Shown: positions 14,317-20,440 of the stretch, one piece after another | Position numbering within the stretch: position 1 is the stretch's first letter | Layout of the letters: the number at the start of each line of letters is the position of its first letter | Assembly (NCBI GenBank): GCA_045644325.1 | Contig: JAZRGT010000009.1 | Location: 1-20,440 of the forward strand | DNA length: 20,440 nt | Origin: CAG-390 sp045644325 | GTDB lineage: Bacteria; Bacillota; Clostridia; Oscillospirales; CAG-272 | Reading direction: 5' to 3' | Position numbers and translations under genes: made by a program | Notes under the pieces: generated by a model | Seen by the model: only the letters and a program-made list of their open reading frames with translations | Databases searched by the model: none | What the model was told of the DNA's origin: nothing

Positions 14317-15162
14317 ATGAAGCTTAAATATTACGGAACGGGCGCGGGCTACGGTCTCCCCGAGGTATTTTGCGACTGCCGGATCTGCCGTCACGCGCGC
14401 AAGGCGGGCGGTAAAAACATAAGAACCCGCTCAATGGCTCTGCTTGACGGACAGCTCGCCATCGACCTTTCGGTTGACACCTTCCACCATTGCGCCTTCG
14501 CGGGACTTGATATGCGACGGGTGAAGCACGTACTCGTAACGCACAGCCACCACGATCACTTTTTCACAAGCGACCTTTTCAGCCGCGTGCGCGGTATGAC
14601 CGAACCCGTGAATTTCTACCTCAGCGAAGCATCGGGCAAGAGCGTCCGCGCGACCGTTGAAAAGCACAAGGAAGATTTCGCCGCCAGCACACGCGATCCG
14701 AAGGCTTGGACGCTTGCAGAAGTCCACACGCTTGAATATTTTAAGCCGATCGAGATACTCGACTACAAAGTCACGCCCCTCCCCGCAAGACACGTCAAGG
14801 CACTCGAGCCGATGATATTCGTCATTGAGCGCGACGGCAAGAGCATTCTCTGGGGACACGATACGGGTCTGCTCCTCCCCGAGGCTTCGGAATGGATAAA
14901 GAATTCGGGCATTAAATTCGACTTGGTCTCCCTCGACTGCACCCTCCGCCGCGGCGCGCAGATCACCAAATCGCATATGGACCTCGATTGGTGCATCGAA
15001 ACCGCGGATATGCTCCGCGAGGGCGGGAACGCCGATGAAAACACAAAATTCATCCTCAGCCACATCGGTCACCTCGTCGACCGCACGCACGACGAGCTCA
15101 CAGCAGAGGCGGCGGAATACGGAATGATTGTTGCTTGGGATGGGATGGAGATTGAAATTTAA
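14317..15162 (+). CDS. PhnP-like MBL-fold phosphodiesterase
   Basis: 281 residues from the ATG at 14317 (AAAGGAG upstream); a frame from 14281 overlaps the previous gene and lacks a site. The start MKLKYYGTGAGYGLP is MBL-like. Cys19, Cys21 and Cys24 (C-D-C-R-I-C) match the structural zinc site of PhnP, the phosphoribosyl cyclic-phosphate phosphodiesterase. The catalytic motif is His76-x-His78-His79-Asp80-His81. LWGHDTGLL and a late LSHIGH segment supply further ligands. No phn lyase genes are in view, so its substrate is probably another cyclic phosphodiester. It is second of three genes, 13 bases before the next. Confidence 0.78.
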   Translation: MKLKYYGTGAGYGLPEVFCDCRICRHARKAGGKNIRTRSMALLDGQLAIDLSVDTFHHCAFAGLDMRRVKHVLVTHSHHDHFFTSDLFSRVRGMTEPVNFYLSEASGKSVRATVEKHKEDFAASTRDPKAWTLAEVHTLEYFKPIEILDYKVTPLPARHVKALEPMIFVIERDGKSILWGHDTGLLLPEASEWIKNSGIKFDLVSLDCTLRRGAQITKSHMDLDWCIETADMLREGGNADENTKFILSHIGHLVDRTHDELTAEAAEYGMIVAWDGMEIEI

Positions 15163-15175
15163 TAGGAGAATAAAA

Positions 15176-16021
15176 ATGAAAATCAAAAAACTTTCAAACA
15201 TCATCGGCGGGCAGGACGGTGCGATATACAATAATTATCTCTTCCGCTTTTCCTCGAAGGGAGGCTGCACGGTCTATGACCTGACAAAGATCGAAGAAAA
15301 TATGACTCCGATCGCGGAATTCAAGCTCGACCGCGTTGATTTTATCGTTCCGCACAGCAATTCCGTCATCTTCGGAAACGAATTTTACTCGCAGGGTGAT
15401 GAATTCCCTCTGCTTTACAGCAATGTTTACAATAATTACGCCAAAACCGAGGACAAGCGCGTCGGCATCTGCTGCGTTTACCGCCTCGTGCGCGATGGCA
15501 GCACTTTTTCCACAACGCTCGTTCAGCTTATCAAAATAGGCTTTACCGACGATCGCGGGCTCTGGAGATCATCGGGCGAAGTCGAGGACAAACGCCCTTA
15601 CGGTAACTTTGTCGTTGACACGCAAAATTCTCTTCTCTACGCCTTCGTTATGCGCGACGGCGAGAATCAAACAAGATATTTCACATTCGACCTCCCCAAA
15701 GCCTCGGACGGCGAGATCGGTGCCTCGGACGTTCGCGAGGTCACCCTCACAGCCGATATGATCAAGGAACACTTCGACACGCCCTATCATAATTACGTTC
15801 AAGGCGCGGTCTGCCATAACGGAAAGATCTACTCCGTCGAAGGCTTCGGCGAAAAGATCCACCCCGCCCTCCGCATCATTGATACCAAAGAAAAACGACA
15901 GACCTTCTTATTCGACTTCTTTGAAGCAGGCTGCACCGATGAGGCGGAGCTCATTGACTTTTATGAAGGAAAATGTATCTACGGCAATCATATAGGCGAG
16001 CTTTTTGAACTCGAATTCTGA
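15176..16021 (+). CDS. Unrecognised protein, probably beta-rich
   Basis: 281 residues from the ATG at 15176 (TAGGAG nine bases upstream); the open frame from 15128 overlaps the previous gene without a site. No signal peptide or membrane helix. Short strands repeat: YNNYLFRFSSKGGCTVYDL, RVDFIVPHSNSVIFGNEF, GNFVVDTQNSLLYAFVMRD, QGAVCHNGKIYSVEGFG and FYEGKCIYGNHIGELFELEF. This periodic display-or-bind pattern suggests a beta-propeller, though I recognise no family. It is third in the operon after two MBL hydrolases and is followed within three bases by a terminator. Function not assigned. Confidence 0.75.
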   Translation: MKIKKLSNIIGGQDGAIYNNYLFRFSSKGGCTVYDLTKIEENMTPIAEFKLDRVDFIVPHSNSVIFGNEFYSQGDEFPLLYSNVYNNYAKTEDKRVGICCVYRLVRDGSTFSTTLVQLIKIGFTDDRGLWRSSGEVEDKRPYGNFVVDTQNSLLYAFVMRDGENQTRYFTFDLPKASDGEIGASDVREVTLTADMIKEHFDTPYHNYVQGAVCHNGKIYSVEGFGEKIHPALRIIDTKEKRQTFLFDFFEAGCTDEAELIDFYEGKCIYGNHIGELFELEF

Positions 16022-16023
16022 TA

Positions 16024-16059
16024 AAAAAACTGCTCATTCCGCGGAATGAGCAGTTTTTT
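16024..16059. terminator. Perfect palindromic bidirectional terminator
   Basis: AAAAAACTGCTCATTCCG (16024-16041) is the exact reverse complement of 16042-16059, 36 bp, again centred on CCGCGG, with T-runs on both strands. It lies between the plus-strand gene ending at 16021 and the minus-strand gene ending at 16064. Confidence 0.92.
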
Positions 16060-16063
16060 ATTA

Positions 16064-17677
16064 TTAAACGATCTTATGCGAAAGTCTGTTGGGAGTTACC
16101 ATAGTTCCGTAGTTGCAGTTGGAGCCGGAGGGAACAACGCCCTCGAGGAGCTCGAATGCAAGCTCGGGGATCTCGTCGACCTTGCCGCTTGTGTAGACAA
16201 GCAGACGGCGGCGGCAGGAGTCGGTACGGCGGAGCAGACCGCCGAGACGGATATCTTGTACGTCAAAGCCGGTGGGCTTATTCTCGATATTCCACTGCTT
16301 TTCAAATGCAAGCGCGAACTTTTCGATCAGCTTATAGACCCGAGCGTAATCCTTCTTTGCAAGCTCGCGGAGGGTATCCTTGTCACCCGCAAGATATGCG
16401 GCGCGGGTGCGGATTCCGAGATCGTACTTGATAGCAAGAGCATCTGCAAGCTTTGCCGCGCTGTCGAACATATACGCCCAGCGGCGGTACTTTCTCGCGT
16501 AGCCGTGCCATTCCTCGGCAACCGACTCGATATATTCCTTCTGATCGGGAAGAAGTCTGATATCGTTGAAGCCGTTGAAATAGTCGTTGAAGAGAGCGAG
16601 CTTTGCGGTCGCATCATTTCTGCTTGCCTTCTTGACGATGCCGTTGAGCTTGTCAAGCGACATAAACGCATCGTAATCAGCACCGAAAATACGGCGGAAG
16701 CCGCGGCGGATCTTTTCCTCATCGTTGTTGCCCTTGACGTACTCGGCGAGGTTATAAAGCGTGGGCATGATCGCGTAGCGCGAGCACTCGTGTCCGTCGT
16801 CGCCCCACATGGTAACGAAAATGTTCTTTACCTTGTGCTTGCGGCAAGCGTCGATAGCGTAGTGCATCGACATAATCGAGAAACCGTTCATAGGCAGGAA
16901 GCCTCTCCAGGTCCAAGCGCCGCCCGCAAACCAGGTCTTATTCGAAAGCTGCTCGTGGTTGTAGAGCATATTGTCGTATGCTTCCTCGTTGTCGCGGTAG
17001 TAGTCCCAATAAACGGGGATAACGTCCTCGGGAACAGCCTCGATGACCTCCTTGGGCATCTCGCGCTTGGGAGTGTAGTAAGCGTTGCCGGGGTTGATCG
17101 AGCGGAAGAACATATCCGACCACATCATAGGCTCGAAGTCATACTTGCGAACGATCTCGCAAACTGCCGCGAGGTGGCGCTTGATAATCGAGGTGGGATG
17201 CTCGTAGCCGTGAAGATCCATAAACTTACCGCGTCCGAGAGTCCAAGCCTCGTCCATACCGATATGGAGGCGGCTGCTCTTGAAGCATTCGCGGCAGGTT
17301 TTGATAGCGTTCTCGATGAATTCGTAGGTACGGGGATCGTCAACGAGCATAGCGTCCTCATTATCTATCGGAACCTGACGCCACGGAACGAAGCCCTGAA
17401 GGTGGGCAAGTGTCTGAATGCAGGGGATCAGCTCGATGCCCATATTTGCGGCGTACTCGTCAAGCTCGATGAGCTCTGCCTTCGAATATCTTCCGCGCAT
17501 ATAGCCGAGATAGGGCTCACCGTCGACCTCGTAGGTGTCCTCGGTGTAGAGCATAACGCAGTTGTAGCCCATCTTTTTGAGATAGCCAAAATAAGTTTTG
17601 AGCGACTCAACGCTCATAACGGCGTTGCGCGACATATCGAGCATCACGCCGAGAGTTTCATAATTCTTCTTTTTCAT
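16064..17677 (-). CDS. GH20-like beta-N-acetylhexosaminidase, cytoplasmic
   Basis: 537 residues; GGAGG precedes the ATG at 17677. The protein opens directly on the barrel (LGVMLDMSRNAVMSVESLKT) without a signal peptide or the N-terminal GH20b domain. GH20 hallmarks: YFGYLKKMGYNCVMLYTED (first strand and helix), ELIPCIQTLAHL, and LHIGMDEAW with Asp142-Glu143, the expected polarising Asp and acid/base Glu. Later ones are MMWSDMFF, and a Trp-rich GGAWTWRGF and MWGDDGHE. GH20 enzymes release GlcNAc or GalNAc from glycan ends by substrate-assisted catalysis. Lack of export suggests it acts on imported oligosaccharides or recycled cell-wall fragments. It has its own promoter and terminator. Confidence 0.82.
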   Translation of the reverse strand: MKKKNYETLGVMLDMSRNAVMSVESLKTYFGYLKKMGYNCVMLYTEDTYEVDGEPYLGYMRGRYSKAELIELDEYAANMGIELIPCIQTLAHLQGFVPWRQVPIDNEDAMLVDDPRTYEFIENAIKTCRECFKSSRLHIGMDEAWTLGRGKFMDLHGYEHPTSIIKRHLAAVCEIVRKYDFEPMMWSDMFFRSINPGNAYYTPKREMPKEVIEAVPEDVIPVYWDYYRDNEEAYDNMLYNHEQLSNKTWFAGGAWTWRGFLPMNGFSIMSMHYAIDACRKHKVKNIFVTMWGDDGHECSRYAIMPTLYNLAEYVKGNNDEEKIRRGFRRIFGADYDAFMSLDKLNGIVKKASRNDATAKLALFNDYFNGFNDIRLLPDQKEYIESVAEEWHGYARKYRRWAYMFDSAAKLADALAIKYDLGIRTRAAYLAGDKDTLRELAKKDYARVYKLIEKFALAFEKQWNIENKPTGFDVQDIRLGGLLRRTDSCRRRLLVYTSGKVDEIPELAFELLEGVVPSGSNCNYGTMVTPNRLSHKIV

Positions 17678-17710
17678 TTTAAGCCTCCGTCGGAGTTTTT
17701 TGTTGAAACC

Positions 17711-17739
17711 ATTATATCATAAATAAACAAGTTTTGCAA
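17711..17739 (-). promoter_or_regulatory. SigmaA promoter of the GH20-like gene
   Basis: On the minus strand TTGCAA (17734-17739), 17 bp ending in ATGA, TATAAT (17711-17716), about 33 bases before the ATG. Its -35 lies ten bases from the -35 of the divergent promoter. Confidence 0.75.
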
Positions 17740-17749
17740 TAGTTTTAGG

Positions 17750-17778
17750 TTGACAAATTGATCTGCACATAGTATAAT
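17750..17778 (+). promoter_or_regulatory. SigmaA promoter of the TPR-YwqG/YgjV unit
   Basis: Perfect TTGACA (17750-17755), 17 bp, perfect TATAAT (17773-17778). AAAGGAG at 17792-17798 and the ATG at 17806 follow. Confidence 0.85.
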
Positions 17779-17805
17779 TAAGAAAAAAGCCAAAGGAGAA
17801 TAGAT

Positions 17806-19452
17806 ATGAAAAGAAAAGGCATCCCGCTTTGGGTGGGAATTCTCATAGTTTCCGTAGCGATCGCAGGCGTTGTCGCGCTGCTGATTGCTGATATTGCAAA
17901 AAACGATTGGAAGATCGACACCGATCTCTTGATGCGCCCCGCGATAATCCTTGCGGGTCTTATCTTGTCGCTCGTCAAGCTGATAACGAGAACGGGCGGC
18001 TCGAACAGAGTATACGAAAAGGCATACGCCAAGGAGATCGGCTCTGCATTCTCGCGCCCCGATACAAAGAAATACAAAAACAAGCTCCTCTCTGCCCTCG
18101 CGCTTTACAATAACGATAACTACACCGGCGCGCTCAAAATTCTCGGTGAACTTGAAAAGGTCTGCAACACCGCCGACGATTACTGCGCGGTTCTGCTCTT
18201 CAAGGCGATCTGCTACACCGACGGCGGAAGCCCCGAGGCGGCTGTTTCGGAATACGAAAAGCTGCTCAAATACAACGAAAAGCACTCGCAGGCGTGGTCG
18301 AACCTCGGAATACTTCAAAAGAAGCTCGGCAAAAACGAGGAATCGATCAAGTGCTACGAAAACGCGGTTAAATACGACCCGACCAACGCCCACGCCTACA
18401 ACAACCTCGCGCAAGGTTATCTTGCCGACTGCGAGTGGGCAAAGGTCATCGAGCCCGCGCTCAAGGCTCTTGAACTGAAAAATAATTTTTATCAAGCCGA
18501 TACCGCGCTGACCGTCGCGTATTTCGCTCTCGGAAACACCGAGGAAAGCAAAAAACACTTCGAACACGGCGTGGCAAACGGTGCGAACGCCGATAACGTA
18601 ATGGCAGTCCTCGACAGCATCGCAAAGGGAGTCAATCCCTTCGGCGGCGACGTTGAGGTGCGCGACGAGGTCGTCCGCGCGATCGGTTTCATCAAGCGCG
18701 ACACGGCAGTTCCTATGGTGGAAGTCCGCCTCCCCGCGCCCAATGACGGAAACAAGACCCGACTCGGCGGTGCGCCGATTGATAAAGACGTTCCGCTTGA
18801 CAGCGAGGGCAACCGTATGTTCCTGCTTGCCGCAGTATGGTGCTCCGAGGTGCGCGGTGTGCCGGATTTCCCCGAAAAAGGAGTTCTGCGCTTCTACATT
18901 TCGGGCAACGATTACTACGGACTCGATCTCGACGAGCCCGCGGCGCAGAAGGATTTCCGCGTTCTTTACGATGAGGACGAGGATAAATTCGATCCCACCC
19001 TCCGCGACGATCCCGAGCTTCCCGACGATTTCCCCATCCGCCACGCCTTCCCCGTCCGTCTCACCCCCGCGATGGGAAGTATGCTCTCGACCGACTACCG
19101 TTTTGAGGAAGTCGTGGACGCGGCTCTCAAAAAGGCTGGGCTCGACGGCGGCTCGGACGATCTCACCGACGAAGAATTCGACTTCATCCATGACGAAAAC
19201 AGTTACGGCGGCCACCGAATCGGCGGTTATCCCTGCTTTATGCAGGACGATCCCCGCGACGTGAACGAGTCGCTTCACAAATATGACACGCTTCTGCTCC
19301 AGATCGTCAGCCACACGATGCCCGACGCTTCGGGCAAGGAAGAAGTACTCATAATGTTCGGCGACGAGGGCGGATGCCAATTCTTCATCCCGCGCGACAA
19401 GCTCCGCGCACGCGACTTCTCCGACGTTATGTATAACTGGGATTGCGCATAA
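17806..19452 (+). CDS. Membrane-anchored TPR protein with C-terminal YwqG (DUF1963) domain
   Basis: 548 residues. Two membrane helices (about 7-29 and 43-61) are followed by a TPR region (about 90-255) with clear units such as SQAWSNLGILQKKLGKNEES and NAHAYNNLAQGYLADCEWAK. Residues about 300-548 match the YwqG/DUF1963 family: TRLGGAPIDKDVPLDSEG, GVPDFPEKGVLRFYISGNDY, YGLDLDEPAA, HRIGGYPCFMQDDPR, LLLQIVSHT, MFGDEGGCQFFIP and the closing RDFSDVMYNWDCA. YwqG-type proteins have no known enzyme activity and are often near polymorphic-toxin or immunity genes. Joining to membrane-tethered TPRs is unusual for the family, which is mostly a single soluble domain of about 260 residues. A long antisense frame over this gene is a composition artefact. 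Confidence 0.88.
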   Translation: MKRKGIPLWVGILIVSVAIAGVVALLIADIAKNDWKIDTDLLMRPAIILAGLILSLVKLITRTGGSNRVYEKAYAKEIGSAFSRPDTKKYKNKLLSALALYNNDNYTGALKILGELEKVCNTADDYCAVLLFKAICYTDGGSPEAAVSEYEKLLKYNEKHSQAWSNLGILQKKLGKNEESIKCYENAVKYDPTNAHAYNNLAQGYLADCEWAKVIEPALKALELKNNFYQADTALTVAYFALGNTEESKKHFEHGVANGANADNVMAVLDSIAKGVNPFGGDVEVRDEVVRAIGFIKRDTAVPMVEVRLPAPNDGNKTRLGGAPIDKDVPLDSEGNRMFLLAAVWCSEVRGVPDFPEKGVLRFYISGNDYYGLDLDEPAAQKDFRVLYDEDEDKFDPTLRDDPELPDDFPIRHAFPVRLTPAMGSMLSTDYRFEEVVDAALKKAGLDGGSDDLTDEEFDFIHDENSYGGHRIGGYPCFMQDDPRDVNESLHKYDTLLLQIVSHTMPDASGKEEVLIMFGDEGGCQFFIPRDKLRARDFSDVMYNWDCA

Positions 19453-19476
19453 AATTAAAAAAGGCATTAAGGTATT

Positions 19477-20010
19477 ATGGAAACGATATTTTACTACATC
19501 GGTCAGGCACTCGGCATAATCGCCGTAGTTCTCGGGTTCATCTCATTCCAGATGAAAACGCCGAAGGGCATACTGGCTTTTCAGATCACCATCGCGTTCA
19601 TATTCGCGTTGCACTATCTCTTCATCGGCGCACCCGGCGCGGCGGCGCTCAATCTGCTTGCGGCGGTTAACAACATTCTCTACTTCTTCCGCGCAAAACG
19701 CGGCGGCAAGGGCTGGTTTGAGCCGATCTTCTACGTCGTTATGGTCACCGTGACGACCATCCTGACCTGGGAGGCGTGGTACTCCATCATCCTGATGCTC
19801 GGTCTTTACGGCACCGCAGTAGGTCTCTCGCTCTCCGACCCGCAGAACACGCGCAAGGTAATGCTCGTCAAAGCGCCCCTCTGCCTCATCTATAACGCCT
19901 TCGTCCTCTCGATCGGCGGCGTGGTATACGAGAGCGCAGTACTTGCTTCGGCGATAATCGGACTTATTCGAAATCGCAAAAAAGCACTTGACACAGCCGA
20001 AAAACTGTGA
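19477..20010 (+). CDS. YgjV-family inner-membrane protein
   Basis: 177 residues with about five to six hydrophobic helices (YYIGQALGIIAVVLGFISFQ, ILAFQITIAFIFALHYLFIG, AALNLLAAVNNILYFF, FYVVMVTVTTILTW, SIILMLGLYGTAVGLSLS). The opening 'GxxxGxxaxxlgxisfQ' and the central ALHYLFIG-AANLLAAVNNxxYFFR-like run resemble the YgjV family, whose function is unknown. It lies 24 bases after the TPR-YwqG gene and probably shares its transcript. The ribosome site is weak (TAAGG only four bases from the ATG, or AAAAGG twelve bases away). The stop codon coincides with the spacer end of the next gene's promoter. Confidence 0.78.
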   Translation: METIFYYIGQALGIIAVVLGFISFQMKTPKGILAFQITIAFIFALHYLFIGAPGAAALNLLAAVNNILYFFRAKRGGKGWFEPIFYVVMVTVTTILTWEAWYSIILMLGLYGTAVGLSLSDPQNTRKVMLVKAPLCLIYNAFVLSIGGVVYESAVLASAIIGLIRNRKKALDTAEKL

Positions 20011-20016
20011 TATACT
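19988..20016 (+). promoter_or_regulatory. SigmaA promoter of the BspA-like gene, overlapping the YgjV 3' end
   Basis: TTGACA (19988-19993), 17 bp ending in TGTGA, TATACT (20011-20016). The -35 and spacer are inside the YgjV-like coding region, whose TGA stop (20008-20010) directly abuts the -10. Confidence 0.75.
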
Positions 20017-20054
20017 AAAATAAAAATGACAACCAAGATAAAGGGGATGAAACT

Positions 20055-20440
20055 GTGAAAAAATGGGTGGCAAGCATCATGGCTCTTTGTATTGTTTTTG
20101 GGCTTTTTTCTGCAGGAGTTTCGGTTAAAGGGGAAGAATATTCTTTTGGTTATGAACTGAACGATGCGGGGCAGGCAACCATTACCAAGTTTTATGGCTC
20201 TGCCGACCATGTGGAGATTCCGGCGAAGATGAATGGATATCCGGTTACTGCTATTGGTCATCATGCCTTTGAAATGCGGTCGATTCAGTCGGTTACCATA
20301 CCCAAAGGGGTGACGGTAATCGAAAACAACGCCTTTAGCGATTGTCCATATTTAACGCAGGTGGTTTTGCCGGAAGGACTAAAGGTTTTGCAAGAGTATG
20401 TGTTTTCTTCCTGTAGCGCACTTACCACCATTTCCTTGCC
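20055..20440 (+). CDS. BspA-like leucine-rich-repeat surface protein, cut by the window end
   Basis: GTG start at 20055 with AAGGGGATG upstream; the frame runs open to the window edge (about 128 residues). The start reads as a signal peptide: KKW, then a hydrophobic core (VASIMALCIVFGLFSAGVSV), with cleavage probably near KGEE. A lead-in strand region (YGFELND-like, ITKFYGSADHVEIPAKMNGY) is followed by BspA-type LRR_5 units: VTAIGHHAFEMRSIQSVTIP, VTVIENNAFSDCPYLTQVVL, LKVLQEYVFSSCSALTTISL. Such secreted repeats mediate adhesion or matrix contact in gut anaerobes. Codons are more A/T- and wobble-mixed than in the GC-rich genes before it, which may mark acquisition. The anchor and any further domains are outside the window. 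Confidence 0.88.
   Translation, partial: MKKWVASIMALCIVFGLFSAGVSVKGEEYSFGYELNDAGQATITKFYGSADHVEIPAKMNGYPVTAIGHHAFEMRSIQSVTIPKGVTVIENNAFSDCPYLTQVVLPEGLKVLQEYVFSSCSALTTISL

Noticed and set aside
16046..17722. 558-codon plus-strand open frame opposite the GH20-like gene
   Set aside because: No ribosome site and it runs through the shared terminator and the GH20 promoter. The minus strand has clear GH20 motifs and a start with GGAGG.
17674..19467. 597-codon minus-strand open frame opposite the TPR-YwqG gene
   Set aside because: It has no domain signature and ends inside the GH20 start region. The plus strand has a consensus promoter, ribosome site, TPRs and a full YwqG domain.
1..20440. CRISPR arrays, tRNA or rRNA genes, complete insertion sequences
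   Set aside because: No regularly spaced repeats, cloverleaf tRNA genes, rRNA motifs or transposase reading frames were seen on either strand.

Overview
The window looks like a chromosomal piece of an uncultured anaerobic Clostridia-type Bacillota, probably from a gut community. This rests on several signs: strong AGGAGG-type ribosome sites, SigmaA promoters with 17-bp spacers, intrinsic terminators, a glycine riboswitch, an AGCS symporter, a BspA-like leucine-rich-repeat surface protein, and the FAD/DUF1667 oxidoreductase trio. Most genes are GC-rich in codon position 3. The first gene (GNAT-like, cut by the left edge) and the last (BspA-like, cut by the right edge) are visibly richer in A/T, so both ends may lie in acquired DNA. 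No rRNA, tRNA, CRISPR array or intact transposase gene is visible.

Layout. Positions 2-616: partial acetyltransferase-like gene. Positions 617-876: non-coding, with small hairpins, a perfect bidirectional terminator and a cloverleaf-like palindromic repeat. Positions 877-3947 (minus): tightly coupled three-gene operon encoding a pyridine-nucleotide/FAD oxidoreductase, a small Cys-rich DUF1667 protein and a glycerol-3-phosphate-dehydrogenase-like FAD protein with a [2Fe-2S] BFD tail. Positions 4108-5055 (minus): single SPFH/Band-7 gene with its own promoter and terminator. It is flanked by two copies of a 59-bp promoter-bearing repeat, one upstream of the trio and one upstream of the AraC gene at 5250-6113.

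Positions 6172-11616 (plus): four-gene operon with its own promoter: a propeller-type glycosidase-like protein, a two-helix membrane protein, a C69 peptidase, and a 691-residue protein joining two helix-turn-helix-like segments to a likely TIM barrel. It ends at a palindromic terminator shared with the convergent AGCS symporter (11656-13200, minus). The symporter leader holds a glycine riboswitch and a terminator just before the ribosome site.

Positions 13536-16021 (plus): three-gene operon with two metallo-beta-lactamase-fold hydrolases (one PhnP-like) and an unrecognised, probably beta-rich protein. A second shared palindromic terminator separates it from the convergent GH20-like glycosidase (16064-17677, minus). 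Divergent promoters then serve that glycosidase and a two-gene unit: a membrane-anchored TPR-YwqG fusion and a YgjV-like membrane protein. The final promoter, overlapping the end of the YgjV-like gene, drives the partial BspA-like gene.

Themes are intracellular handling of glycans and peptides, amino-acid import under glycine control, and an AraC regulator that may control an adjacent dehydrogenase complex. The most rewarding items are the riboswitch with its predicted OFF mechanism, the 59-bp duplicated regulatory region around the SPFH gene, and the helix-turn-helix/TIM-barrel fusion with its operon partners.
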